From assembly GCF_033446605.1 (NCBI RefSeq), contig NZ_JAWQUO010000019.1, positions 24,565 through 88,564 on the forward strand: a stretch of 64,000 nt of DNA. The letters run 5' to 3'. A program made the translations under genes and the position numbers. Below, in pieces: positions 42,237 to 51,106 of this stretch. The stretch is from Iodobacter sp025352645. GTDB taxonomy: Bacteria > Pseudomonadota > Gammaproteobacteria > Burkholderiales > Chitinibacteraceae. The notes below the pieces were generated by a model that made no database searches, had not been told where the DNA came from, and saw only the letters and a list, made by a program, of their open reading frames with translations. The stretch's first letter is position 1, and each line of letters opens with the position of its first letter.

Positions 42237-43035
42237 ATGAGGTCAGGCATAAAGCGCCGTTATTTTCGGCGACGCTGGCGGTAAATAATTTGCTTTTACC
42301 GATATAAACATTAGCCCGCGCTTGCAGGCTAATTGGCATGATTTCACCGACTTTTAATTTGAGTACATCGTCTAAAGTCAGGGCTTTTTCTGCCAAGTGC
42401 ACATGGCATTTTATTTTTAACTGATCAAAAAAAGCGGTTTGGCTTTTGCTATTACTGCGTGGCTTGGCCACTTGCTTTAGCAGTAAATCAAATAATGCAT
42501 GATTTAGAACTAGGCAAATGTTGCCTAATTGCTGATCGATCTGATCAACAATTTCAATGTCTATTTGCCATACCGCATCAGTGTGCAAAACACTTGGGCT
42601 TGGGCTGATTTGGCTTTGATTTAAAAACGCTAAAAAAACGCCAGCTAATTTATTTGCCAAACTACTTTTTAAGCGCAGCTCGGTACTGCTTGGCTCACTG
42701 CTTAAATCTTGCTCAGTAATCGCCGTGGGTTTGGCTTTTGCGCCATAGCGGTAATCCAGTGTGCGCAGCAAAAAAGGGCGCGACATCTCTACTGCTAAAT
42801 GGCCCAGGCTTAAATCTAGCCATTGCACGGGCGTGGCCTTGCTGGCGGATTGGCTGAGTTGGCTTACTCCAAGCATGGCGCGATAGGGGTGGTTGAATTC
42901 GCTTTTTAAAAATGTATTGACTTCATTTTTAAGCCGCTCGTTTAGCCCGGCTAAAAGATGCAGGGGGCGGCCTAGCGTGCTGTGATCCAACGTAATACTG
43001 TTTTTTTCGTGCAGAGCACGTTTTGCTTTTGCCAT
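42220..43035 (-). CDS. fliM: Flagellar switch protein FliM, short form without the CheY-binding peptide
   Basis: A 271-residue switch protein, shorter than the usual 330 or so. The middle domain (LDYRYGAKAKPTAITEQDL, then STELRLKSSLANKLAG) and the C-terminal SpoA domain (LTLDDVLKLKVGEIMPISLQ and on) are present. The N-terminus starts MAKAKRALHEKNSITLDHS and lacks the LSQxEIDALL peptide that binds phosphorylated CheY; an in-frame TAA lies five codons upstream, so the peptide cannot be recovered by an earlier start. The motor may thus not obey CheY in the usual way. Confidence 0.88.
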   Translation of the reverse strand: MAKAKRALHEKNSITLDHSTLGRPLHLLAGLNERLKNEVNTFLKSEFNHPYRAMLGVSQLSQSASKATPVQWLDLSLGHLAVEMSRPFLLRTLDYRYGAKAKPTAITEQDLSSEPSSTELRLKSSLANKLAGVFLAFLNQSQISPSPSVLHTDAVWQIDIEIVDQIDQQLGNICLVLNHALFDLLLKQVAKPRSNSKSQTAFFDQLKIKCHVHLAEKALTLDDVLKLKVGEIMPISLQARANVYIGKSKLFTASVAENNGALCLTSFEDAD

Positions 43036-43086
43036 GGACGCGCTGCTTTTTTAGAACAAGGAAAGAACGAGGAAGAAAGATGAATT

Positions 43087-43102
43087 TGGCATTTCGCGCG
43101 CA
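43087..43102 (+). promoter_or_regulatory. Possible sigma-54 promoter facing fliE
   Basis: TGGCA at 43087-43091 and GCA at 43100-43102 keep the GG-to-GC spacing of 12 bases typical of -24/-12 promoters, but the TT before the -12 GC is missing. It lies in the 227-base gap between the divergent fliM and fliE genes. Lateral loci in gamma-proteobacteria use sigma-54 with LafK; no lafK is present here. Weak. Confidence 0.25.
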
Positions 43103-43262
43103 TTGTACTTTAGTATTAGAATTTTATGATATGTTCATGTAAGAAATTTGCAGGGTAAAAATTCACACAGCATCATGCCTATGTACTGCTGTTAGAATCC
43201 GCGCCCTGTAAGTAGTTTGTAAAAATAGCTGCGTTATTTTCTGGTCAATACTGGATGTTTAT

Positions 43263-43595
43263 ATGGTGAATGCAATCGCTTCGGCGTTGAAAACTGAGCA
43301 GACAAAGATGCTGGGTGAGATGGCGGCCATCTCTGGCAACAGCCAGTATTCGCCCGCAGAACATAGCCAAGGCAGTGGCGGATTTATTGCGATTATGGCC
43401 AATGCAGTCCGTAATGTAGATCAGCAGGAGCAGCAGGCAGCCAGCAAAATGGCCGATGTGGATAGTGGGGCTAGCAATGATCTAGTTGGCGCAATGCTGA
43501 TGAGCCAAGAGGCGAGCTTGTCGTTTTCGATGATGACTCAGGTACGCAATAAGGTTATGGCTGCGGTCGACGATCTGATGAAGATGCCCTTATAA
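43263..43595 (+). CDS. fliE: MS-ring/rod junction protein FliE
   Basis: A 110-residue protein with two long helices. The C-terminal SLSFSMMTQVRNKVMAAVDD segment is the FliE signature. FliE links the MS ring to the rod and is among the first proteins exported. It heads the fliE-fliF-fliG-fliH-fliI-fliJ operon and is divergent from fliM. fliF follows after 15 bases. Confidence 0.93.
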   Translation: MVNAIASALKTEQTKMLGEMAAISGNSQYSPAEHSQGSGGFIAIMANAVRNVDQQEQQAASKMADVDSGASNDLVGAMLMSQEASLSFSMMTQVRNKVMAAVDDLMKMPL

Positions 43596-43610
43596 AGGCT
43601 GCAGGGAAAT

Positions 43611-45263
43611 ATGTTTGCACAATTAAAAATGGGATTTGATCGATTACGCAATACTGAGCGTAATAGCAATCCTTCATCATTTATAAAAATGGTATTACCA
43701 ATTATTGCATTCGCCATTGCCATTAGCGTATTGCTGATGGTGTATCTATGGCACGACGATTCCAATTACAAACCGGTATTTGGCAATACAGAAAAGATTG
43801 CCGCTGCCGATATGATGGCGGTGCTAGATAGCGAACATATTAAATATCGTCTACATCCACAAAGTGGCCAAGTATTGGTTGAAAACGGCGATTTAGGCAG
43901 AGTCAGAATGCTATTGGCCGCTAAAGGCGTGGTGGCTAAATTGCCAATGGGCCTTGAATTGCTGGATAAGAATGATCCGCTAGGCGTGAGCCAATTTGTG
44001 CAGGATGTGCGCTTTCGCCGTGGGCTTGAGGGCGAATTAGTGCAGAGCATTATGGCATTAGAGCCAATTGCTAATGCGCGGGTGCATTTATCTATTGCCC
44101 GATCTTCTTCATTTGTTGATTCGGGAATTGATAAAAGCTCGGCATCGGTGATTGTTTCTTTAAAGCGTGGCCAGAAATTAAATCAGGAACAAATTGCTGC
44201 CATTGTTAATTTAGTGGCTGGCAGCGTATCTAGCCTTAGCCCGCAAAAAGTCACCTTGGTGGACGAGGCGGGCAGTCTTTTATCTGCGCGCCTTGATACG
44301 GCGGCCAGTGGTTTTGCAGGCAACGAGAACGACAGCGCCAGCCGCTACCGAGAACAAACCCTTAGCAGCATTCGTGATCTGCTTGATCCGGTGTTAGGTG
44401 CAGATAATTTTAAGGTGAGCGTTACCGCCGATGTGGATAACGATCAGGTGGAAGAGACACGCGAGCAGTATGGTGCTGATCCAAAAATTACCAGCGAAGC
44501 CACCCGTGACGAGCAAACCAGCGAGAAAAGCGCCATCGGCATTCCAGGCTCTTTAAGTAATCGACCGGTTAATGCTGCGCCAGCCAAGCCTGAAACTGAC
44601 GCTAATGGCTTTAAAAAGAATGCGATGACCCGCCAGTATGCTTACGATAAAAGTATTACTAGCACAAAAAAAGCCCGTGGCGTGCTACGTCGCTTAAATG
44701 TGGCGGTGGTACTTAGCAATGCAGCAGCGCCTTCGGTGAAGGCCGGTTGGACGCCTGCACAAATCGCCAATATTGAAAAAATACTCAGAAATGGTTTAGG
44801 CATTGATAGGGAACGTGGCGATCAGTTGATGGTGTCTTCTTTGCCGTTTACACCTCGTCCATATGCAACGCCGTGGTGGCAAGAGCGCAGCACTATTTAT
44901 GATGCCGCCAGTGTGTTGGGTTATGCCTTAAGCGTATTGCTGGCGTTTTTATTCTTGGTGCGCCCCGCTTTCAAGCTGTTAAAAGAAAGGCTTAATAAGC
45001 CCGCCACTCCTTTAGCTTTGACGGCAGCTGCCGAGTTAGATATCACGCCAGCTAGCCCTGCTACTGCCGAGGGCTATACCGCTGCCGTACCGAAAGGCTC
45101 GGCGATGCCGGTGGTGCCGCTACTAGAAAACTATGATCTTCCTCCGGCTGGTTCGTCGGTTGACGTGCTGGTCGATCACTTAAAAGAGTTGGCCGCCAAA
45201 GAGCCGGAACGCGTTGCCGAAGTGGTTAAACAATGGGTGCAAAAAGATGGACGCAATCAATAA
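43611..45263 (+). CDS. fliF: MS-ring protein FliF
   Basis: A 550-residue inner-membrane ring protein. A membrane helix (about 24-46) is followed by ring-building domains (KIAAADMMAVLDSEHIKYRL; GVSQFVQDVRFRRGLEGELV; RVHLSIARSSSFVD) and a second helix near 433-455. The C-terminal cytoplasmic tail (VDVLVDHLKELAAKEPERVA) binds FliG. It overlaps fliG by 17 bases. Confidence 0.95.
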   Translation: MFAQLKMGFDRLRNTERNSNPSSFIKMVLPIIAFAIAISVLLMVYLWHDDSNYKPVFGNTEKIAAADMMAVLDSEHIKYRLHPQSGQVLVENGDLGRVRMLLAAKGVVAKLPMGLELLDKNDPLGVSQFVQDVRFRRGLEGELVQSIMALEPIANARVHLSIARSSSFVDSGIDKSSASVIVSLKRGQKLNQEQIAAIVNLVAGSVSSLSPQKVTLVDEAGSLLSARLDTAASGFAGNENDSASRYREQTLSSIRDLLDPVLGADNFKVSVTADVDNDQVEETREQYGADPKITSEATRDEQTSEKSAIGIPGSLSNRPVNAAPAKPETDANGFKKNAMTRQYAYDKSITSTKKARGVLRRLNVAVVLSNAAAPSVKAGWTPAQIANIEKILRNGLGIDRERGDQLMVSSLPFTPRPYATPWWQERSTIYDAASVLGYALSVLLAFLFLVRPAFKLLKERLNKPATPLALTAAAELDITPASPATAEGYTAAVPKGSAMPVVPLLENYDLPPAGSSVDVLVDHLKELAAKEPERVAEVVKQWVQKDGRNQ

Positions 45264-46263
45264 TCAGGCTGAAACCGTGCTGACTCCGGTTGAGCAGGCG
45301 GCCATTGTTTTATTAAGCATGGGCGAAGAGCCTGCTGCCAATGTGCTGCGCTGCTTGGGCCGTGAAGAATTGCTGGCGGTGACGCAGGTGATGTCGCGCA
45401 TGAGTGGTATTAAGGTGGATACGGTAAAGGTATCCATCCAGAAATTCTTTGATGAGTATCGTGAGCAAAGTGGTGTGCACGGCGCATCGCGCTCTTTTTT
45501 GCAGCGCTCCTTGGATTTGGCCTTGGGCGGCGATATTGCCAATAGCGTGCTGAACAGCATTTATGGCGATGAGATTCGCCCCAAGATGGCGCGTTTGCAA
45601 TGGGTTTCGCCGCAGTGGCTGGCCGATAGAATTGCCCATGAGCATGTGCGGATGCAAGCCGTCTTTTTAGCTTTCCTACCGCCTAATCTAGCGGGCCAAG
45701 TGGTAGAGGCGCTACCCGTAGGCACGCAAGATCATGTGTTGGTGGGGATTGCCCGTTTAAAAGAAGTGGATCGCGAGTTATTAACCGAGCTAGAAGAGCT
45801 GGTGAATCGCTGCCTAGATAATCTGCACACCCAAAGCACCGAAGTAGCGGGTATGCAGCAAACCGCCGATATTATTAATCGCTATTCGGGCAATAAGCAG
45901 CAAATGATTGAGCTATTGCGTGCCCACGATGCCGATCTGGTGGCTGAAATAGAAAGCCGAATGTACGACTTCTTTATCTTGTCGCGCCAAACCGAAACCG
46001 CGCTGATGCGCATTGTGGAAGACGTGCAGCTAGAGCAGTGGGCGATTGCCTTAAAAGGCGCTGAGCCGGAAGTGCGTCAGGCAATTACCCAAACTATGCC
46101 ACGCCGCCAAGCGCAAAGCTTTGAAGATATGATGCGCCGCTCTGGCCCTGTGCCGCTTAGCCGTGTTGAGGAAGTTCGCAAGGAAATCATGGCCATTGTG
46201 CGTGAGCTGGCCAGCAGTGGCGAAATTGATTTACAACTCTTTCCTGAGGCGGTGGTTGAGTGA
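45247..46263 (+). CDS. fliG: Flagellar motor switch protein FliG
   Basis: A 338-residue rotor protein. Armadillo-like repeats and the C-terminal torque domain are seen, the latter with the charged helix around EVRQAITQTMPRRQAQSFED. Middle-domain EHVRMQAVFLAFLP resembles the EHPQ region of other FliG proteins. The ATG at 45247 lies inside the end of fliF; the frame before it is only overlap. fliH overlaps by 4 bases. Confidence 0.94.
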   Translation: MDAINNQAETVLTPVEQAAIVLLSMGEEPAANVLRCLGREELLAVTQVMSRMSGIKVDTVKVSIQKFFDEYREQSGVHGASRSFLQRSLDLALGGDIANSVLNSIYGDEIRPKMARLQWVSPQWLADRIAHEHVRMQAVFLAFLPPNLAGQVVEALPVGTQDHVLVGIARLKEVDRELLTELEELVNRCLDNLHTQSTEVAGMQQTADIINRYSGNKQQMIELLRAHDADLVAEIESRMYDFFILSRQTETALMRIVEDVQLEQWAIALKGAEPEVRQAITQTMPRRQAQSFEDMMRRSGPVPLSRVEEVRKEIMAIVRELASSGEIDLQLFPEAVVE

Positions 46264-46928
46264 AATCGGTTCGCCCTCATCGTTTTCCTTCTTTACAGCG
46301 GCTGCAGGCGGCCCAAGGTAGCAGCAGCGAAGCCCCACTGTCTGCCGAGGCCTATCAGCAGGGCTGGGATAGCGGCCATGGCGATGGTCATGCTGAGGGT
46401 TTAATCAGTGGTCAGGCGGCGGGTTTTAGCGAGGGTCATGCCGCTGGGCTGGCTCAGGGCGAGGCCGAAGCAAGGCTGGCTGCCCTGGCGCGCTTTGATG
46501 AAAAAGCTGTCCTGATGGAGCAGCTGCTGCAACAAGTGCAGCGGGCCAGTGATGATTTTCAACTGGCCTTGCGCCAAGAAGTGGTCGATTTGGTGGCCAA
46601 GGTGGCCAAGCAGGTGATTCGCTGTGAGCTGACTTTGCAGCCGGTGCAATTGCTGGCCTTGGTCGATGAAACCCTAGCAGCAACGTCGCAAACCAATACC
46701 TCGGTTGCCGTACATTTAAATGCCGAAGAATGCCAGCGCGTGATTGAGCTGGCCCCAGAGCGGGCTGCTCGCTGGCAGTTGGTCGCCGATCCAAATCTAG
46801 CGCCAGGCGAATGCCGAATTCGTAGTGCAGAAATGGAAGCCGATGCTGGCTGCATGCAAAGGTTAGATCTTTGCATGGATCAGCTTAGCGGGCAGCTGGT
46901 GGGTGAGATGGCCAAGGTTGCACCATGA
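46260..46928 (+). CDS. fliH: Export ATPase regulator FliH
   Basis: A 222-residue stator protein of the export ATPase. The N-terminal part has a run of glycine repeats of the GxxxG type (about 34-75: GWDSGHGDGHAEGLISG and on), followed by the coiled coil and the C-terminal domain (VAKVAKQVIRCELTLQPVQL, then the PGECRIRSAEMEADAG end). It overlaps fliG and fliI by 4 bases each. Confidence 0.92.
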   Translation: MKSVRPHRFPSLQRLQAAQGSSSEAPLSAEAYQQGWDSGHGDGHAEGLISGQAAGFSEGHAAGLAQGEAEARLAALARFDEKAVLMEQLLQQVQRASDDFQLALRQEVVDLVAKVAKQVIRCELTLQPVQLLALVDETLAATSQTNTSVAVHLNAEECQRVIELAPERAARWQLVADPNLAPGECRIRSAEMEADAGCMQRLDLCMDQLSGQLVGEMAKVAP

Positions 46929-48241
46929 GCTTGATTGGCGATGCTTTGCGCCGTTTAGATTTAAACGACGTACCTGTCGCCACTATGACCGGGCGCTTAA
47001 TTGGCGTGACTGGCATTTTATTAGAAAGCGTAGGTTGCCCCTTAGAAACCGGCCAGCGTTGCCTGATTGAAACCTCATCAGGGGAATGGATTCAGGCGCA
47101 GATGGTGGGCTTTCGCCGCGAAGTTTCTTTTCTTATGCCGTTTAAAAAGCCAGTTGGCTTGCAGACCGGAGCCAGAGTTCAAGCCGCGCCACAGGCTAGC
47201 TCGTTAATGATTGGCGAATCTTGGCTGGGCCGAATTGTAAATGGTCTTGGCGAGCCGATGGACGATCTTGGCCCGCTGGGTGGCGATAAGCCACTGGCCG
47301 CCGCACCTCCCAAAATTAATCCCCTACGTAAACAGCCGGTGCTCGAGCCGCTGGATATTGGCGTGCGTGCCATCAATGGCCTGCTCTCCTTAGGTAAAGG
47401 CCAGCGGGTTGGTTTATTTGCCGGCAGTGGCGTGGGTAAAAGCGTATTGCTGGGGATGATTACCCGCAATACCTCGGCGGATATTGTAGTGGTTGGCCTC
47501 ATTGGCGAGCGTGGCCGCGAAGTGCGTGAGTTTGTCGATCACTCGCTTGGCCCAGAGGGCTTGGCAAAAGCCGTGCTGGTGGTGGCCCCAGCCGATGAGT
47601 CGCCGCTGATGCGCTTAAATGCTACTGAGCTTTGCCACAGCATTGCTGCCCATTATCGTGATCAGGGCCATCGGGTTTTGCTGCTGGTAGATTCGCTCAC
47701 CCGCTACGCTATGGCGCAGCGCGAAGTGGCTTTGGCTCTGGGTGAGCCACCTGCTACCCGTGGTTATCCGCCATCGGTATTTGGGCTGTTGCCTAATCTG
47801 GCCGAAAGCGCAGGTAATGGTGAAAACCCGCAGGGCAGTATGACGGCAATTTATACCGTGCTGGCCGAAGGCGATGATCAGCAAGACCCCGTGGTGGATA
47901 CCGCCAGAGCCATTTTAGACGGCCATATTGTGTTATCGCGCCAGTTGGCCGAGCGCGGGCATTTCCCTGCCATTGATATCGCCCAATCGGTTAGCCGCTG
48001 TATGAGCCAGATTAGTAGCAGCGAGCATAACGCCGTGTCACGGCAGATTAAGGCGCTGCTATCGCGCTACCGCGAAGTGCGCGATCTGATTCCCTTAGGT
48101 GCTTATGTGCCGGGCATTGATGCAGAAACCGATAGAGCGGTGCGCTTATTTCCGCGTATCGAAGCCTATTTACAGCAGGGCGTGCATGAGGCCGCGCCGC
48201 TGGCCGATTCACTGGCCGATTTACAGGCGCTATTGCAATGA
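46925..48241 (+). CDS. fliI: Flagellum-specific ATPase FliI
   Basis: A 438-residue rotary-type ATPase of the export apparatus. Walker A AGSGVGKS is at 166-173, and Walker B is in LLLVDSLTRYAMAQREV. The GERGREVREF segment and the C-terminal LGAYVPGIDAETDRAV are typical. It acts with FliH and FliJ in the cytoplasm and overlaps both genes by 4 bases. Confidence 0.96.
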   Translation: MSLIGDALRRLDLNDVPVATMTGRLIGVTGILLESVGCPLETGQRCLIETSSGEWIQAQMVGFRREVSFLMPFKKPVGLQTGARVQAAPQASSLMIGESWLGRIVNGLGEPMDDLGPLGGDKPLAAAPPKINPLRKQPVLEPLDIGVRAINGLLSLGKGQRVGLFAGSGVGKSVLLGMITRNTSADIVVVGLIGERGREVREFVDHSLGPEGLAKAVLVVAPADESPLMRLNATELCHSIAAHYRDQGHRVLLLVDSLTRYAMAQREVALALGEPPATRGYPPSVFGLLPNLAESAGNGENPQGSMTAIYTVLAEGDDQQDPVVDTARAILDGHIVLSRQLAERGHFPAIDIAQSVSRCMSQISSSEHNAVSRQIKALLSRYREVRDLIPLGAYVPGIDAETDRAVRLFPRIEAYLQQGVHEAAPLADSLADLQALLQ

Positions 48242-48690
48242 GTACGCCTCAAGCCGTGCAGCGTTTAGAGCTGATGCTGCGTTTACGCCAAAGCGCTGTG
48301 GATCAGCAGGAAACCGTAGTGCGCAATAAACACCAGCTGACGCAGCGCTATCAAAAAAACATCAGCCGCATGGAAGCGCTCTGCCAGCACTTGGGCGCAA
48401 GCGCCGTGCCGCATCCCGCTTTGGCCATTAATGCGGGTGCGTTTAAACAGTCGCTGCTTAATTTAATCACCCTGCAAAAGCAAGACTTAGCCTTGGGCGA
48501 TGCCGATTTGGCGGTGGCACGTAAAGATTTATTAGCGGCGGTATCGCGCCGTGAAGTGATGGATAAATTAGGCGAGCAAGAGCGTATGGCCTTGCAAAAA
48601 CTGCGTGACCGAGCTTTGCAAAAGCAGTCAGATGAAACGGCTACGCAGGCTTATTTGCGCAGAAAAGTGGGTATTGATGTTATGTCGTAA
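48238..48690 (+). CDS. fliJ: FliJ export chaperone-escort protein
   Basis: A 150-residue protein predicted as one long antiparallel coiled coil (RLELMLRLRQSAVDQQETVV; ALQKLRDRALQKQSDETATQ). This fits FliJ, which sits in the FliI ring. It closes the fliE-J operon and is followed by 397 bases with copy F of the 240-bp repeat. Confidence 0.88.
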   Translation: MSTPQAVQRLELMLRLRQSAVDQQETVVRNKHQLTQRYQKNISRMEALCQHLGASAVPHPALAINAGAFKQSLLNLITLQKQDLALGDADLAVARKDLLAAVSRREVMDKLGEQERMALQKLRDRALQKQSDETATQAYLRRKVGIDVMS

Positions 48691-48737
48691 TGGGGAAGAA
48701 CTTATTTAAGTTTGTGCTCGTCGCGCCGGTGTTTTTG

Positions 48738-48968
48738 TATCCCCTGAGACAAGCCGAGCGAGGAATAAACGGGGCGGCGAATTCGTCAATTCGTGTTTGA
48801 GCGAAGCGAGTTGAATTGACGCCGACTCGCTTATCCGCAGCGAGGGAACCCCGCGAAGCGGGGCGCAGACGTTGGGGCGGCCTTCTTTGGCTTCCTTTCT
48901 TGGCCGCGCAAGAAAGGAAGGCCCAAGCGGGGGCTCCCGCACCAAAATGAGATGTGCCGAAGGCACTG
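48738..48968 (-). repeat. Structured dispersed repeat of about 240 bp, copy F
   Basis: On the minus strand it starts with GTGCCTTCGGCAC. The central stem is CTTCCTTTCTTG/CAAGAAAGGAAG (48891-48920, minus-strand loop CGCGGC). The central variable part carries its own GTCAATTC/GAATTGAC hairpin. It lies antisense between fliJ and fliD; no gene is seen in 48691-49087. Confidence 0.85.
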
Positions 48969-49017
48969 AAAAGATAAGAATAGGGATGTAAAACAACTTG
49001 GTGTAATTATTTACATT

Positions 49018-49044
49018 TTTAAATGCGAAGGCTTTGGTCGCCTT
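49018..49044 (+). promoter_or_regulatory. Sigma-28-like promoter before fliD
   Basis: TTTAAATG, 11 bases, GTCGCCTT; the -10 part is identical to that before flgK. It lies 44 bases before fliD and would drive the fliD-motB group. Confidence 0.5.
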
Positions 49045-49087
49045 GTTTAATTAGAATCCTCTAATTTGCTTTTACGGAAAAAACGCC

Positions 49088-50440
49088 ATGGCAGAAATTA
49101 ATCCCCAGCAACTGGCCAGCCAAGTTGCCAGCTATGCAGTACAGCAGGCGCAAAGCCGTAATGACACGCGGACCAAAGATAATAAGGCGCGTTCTGATGC
49201 CTTGGTTCAGCTGCAAAAAACGCTACAAGATTTTAAAACCACGCTGGGTGGTTTAAGTGGCAAGAAGTCGGTGTTGGCCCATGCTGCGGCTTTGAGTCAG
49301 GAAGGGATTGCTACGGTAGCGGCCGGTGCTAAGGCGCAGGATGGCAATTACTCGCTGTTTGTCAAACAGGTGGCTACGGCAGAGCAGCAGGCCTTTGCTC
49401 GCCTTGATGGCATGAGCGTGGCCGCTGGCGATAAGCTCAATATCAAAGTGGGTGCGGCGACCATTGTCATTGATTTAGCCAGCGCAGATAAAGACGCCGA
49501 CGGTAAGTTATCGCTGACCGAACTGGCGCGCAGCATTAATCAATCTAAAGACAGCTCAAGCAAAGTGAGTGCCATGGTGCTGACGGCCAATGGCCAGTCG
49601 CAATTGGTGCTGACCTCCAGCCAAACTGGCGAAGCTAATACTTTGCAAGTGAGCGGCAGTGGTGCAGGGGTTGAGGCGGCTTTGGCACTTGAAGCGCCTA
49701 AGGTTTTATCTAAGGCACAAGATGCCTTGGTGTATTTAGGTGACGAAAACACCGGTGTGCCAATCAAGCAGGCATCGAATACCTTTACCGGTATCGAAGG
49801 GGTAACGGTTAATTTAAGCCGTGCGATGAAAAGCGGCGATTCCGCATTAAAGCTCACCGTCAGCACCAGCAATAACGATACTGCGGCCAATTTGCAGACC
49901 TTTATCGATGGCTTTAATGCGGCGAAAAAATCCTTAACCGCCATGCTGGCCAATGCTAAAAACGATAAAAATGACAGTGGCAAACGGGACGCAGGTGGTG
50001 CATTTGCCTCTGATTCGGGTATTCGCGCGCTGCGGGATAAATTAAACGGCTTGGTCAGGCAAAGCTTTGATGGCGTGCGCCTGATGGACTTTGGCGTAAA
50101 AACCGATCGCGACGGCAATCTATCGCTTGATCGTACCAAGCTTGATAAAGCGCTGATCGAAAACCCAGCGGGGCTAGAGAAGCTTTTTAACGCCAGCACG
50201 GGTACCGATCTGATTAAAGAAAATAACGATTACCTCGGCAAATGGCTAAACGCCAGCAATGGCCTGTTAAAAGCGCGCAAGGAATCGGTATCTAAAGTAG
50301 GCATTGATCTGGCTGCCGCGAGCAATAAGATTTCTCAGCAGTACGATCAGGCTTATCAGCGTGCATTAAAGCAATTTACTCAGCTAAAGCAGCTGCAGGC
50401 GCAAATGGGTGAGACATCCAATATGTTTAACAATATGTAA
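49088..50440 (+). CDS. fliD: Filament cap protein FliD (LafB-like)
   Basis: A 450-residue cap protein that folds flagellin at the filament tip. The N-terminal helical region and the FliD_N segment (ALVQLQKTLQDFKTTLGGL), the FliD C region (FNAAKKSLTAMLANAKND; DFGVKTDRDGNLSLDRTKLD) and the C-terminal coiled coil (QFTQLKQLQAQMGETSNMFN) are all in order. It is the first of the late genes and corresponds to lafB of lateral systems. A 279-base gap with a palindrome separates it from fliS. Confidence 0.93.
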   Translation: MAEINPQQLASQVASYAVQQAQSRNDTRTKDNKARSDALVQLQKTLQDFKTTLGGLSGKKSVLAHAAALSQEGIATVAAGAKAQDGNYSLFVKQVATAEQQAFARLDGMSVAAGDKLNIKVGAATIVIDLASADKDADGKLSLTELARSINQSKDSSSKVSAMVLTANGQSQLVLTSSQTGEANTLQVSGSGAGVEAALALEAPKVLSKAQDALVYLGDENTGVPIKQASNTFTGIEGVTVNLSRAMKSGDSALKLTVSTSNNDTAANLQTFIDGFNAAKKSLTAMLANAKNDKNDSGKRDAGGAFASDSGIRALRDKLNGLVRQSFDGVRLMDFGVKTDRDGNLSLDRTKLDKALIENPAGLEKLFNASTGTDLIKENNDYLGKWLNASNGLLKARKESVSKVGIDLAAASNKISQQYDQAYQRALKQFTQLKQLQAQMGETSNMFNNM

Positions 50441-50584
50441 TTGATTGGTGGGATGGGTGAAAAGCGTGCCTTACGCATCGAGGCCAACCCATCGATAGAA
50501 GGTATCTTTCGTATGGCTGGTTTCACCTCAGTCCTATTAACTTAACTATTTATCATGGCGCTACCGCATAAATATTGAATCATC

Positions 50585-50643
50585 GTAGGGCGGGTGCAAC
50601 CCGCGTATTTGCCAGCATCGCTCGCGGGTTGCACCCGCCCTAC
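50585..50643. repeat. 59-bp REP-like palindrome
   Basis: Perfect arms GTAGGGCGGGTGCAACCCGC and its complement at the two ends. The flanking sequence to the right (GCTTAAATTGGTAGGATTGG) matches that beside the 8790 copy. It lies between fliD and fliS. Confidence 0.85.
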
Positions 50644-50719
50644 GAATGATTGCTTAAATTGGTAGGATTGGGTTCAGCCGCTATACGCCATATATATACA
50701 GAGTACAGGAGCTTAGATT

Positions 50720-51106
50720 TTGGATTACGAAGCTTATAGCAGTTATCACTCGGTGAATTTGGAAGCGCAGACTTCTAATGCATCGCCAGTGCAATTGGTT
50801 TTGGTTTTATTTGATGGCCTTTTGGAAGAGCTCGCTCGTGCCAAAGCACATATGGAACACAAGCGTTTCGAGCAAAAAGGCGAGAGCATTAATAAATGCA
50901 TCGATATCTTAAATGGTTTATCGAGCGCGCTAGATTTTGATCAAGGCGGTGAAGTGGTCACCAATTTGGCGCGTTTATACGATTTTTGCGTCTACCGGCT
51001 TTATAGCGCCAGCAGCCAGTTGGATATCGAAGCCGTGGTAGAAGTTGAGCAATTATTAGCCACCTTGCGTGGTGGTTGGCTGGGTGTGCGTGATGCCAAG
51101 GCTTAA
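50720..51106 (+). CDS. fliS: Flagellin export chaperone FliS (LafC-like)
   Basis: A 128-residue helical chaperone that keeps flagellin unfolded until export. The N-terminal YEAYSSYHSVNLEAQTSNAS and PVQLVLVLFDGLLEELARAK are typical. The start is TTG at 50720, with AGGAG at 50707-50711. The stop overlaps the next start by 14 bases. Confidence 0.9.
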   Translation: MDYEAYSSYHSVNLEAQTSNASPVQLVLVLFDGLLEELARAKAHMEHKRFEQKGESINKCIDILNGLSSALDFDQGGEVVTNLARLYDFCVYRLYSASSQLDIEAVVEVEQLLATLRGGWLGVRDAKA

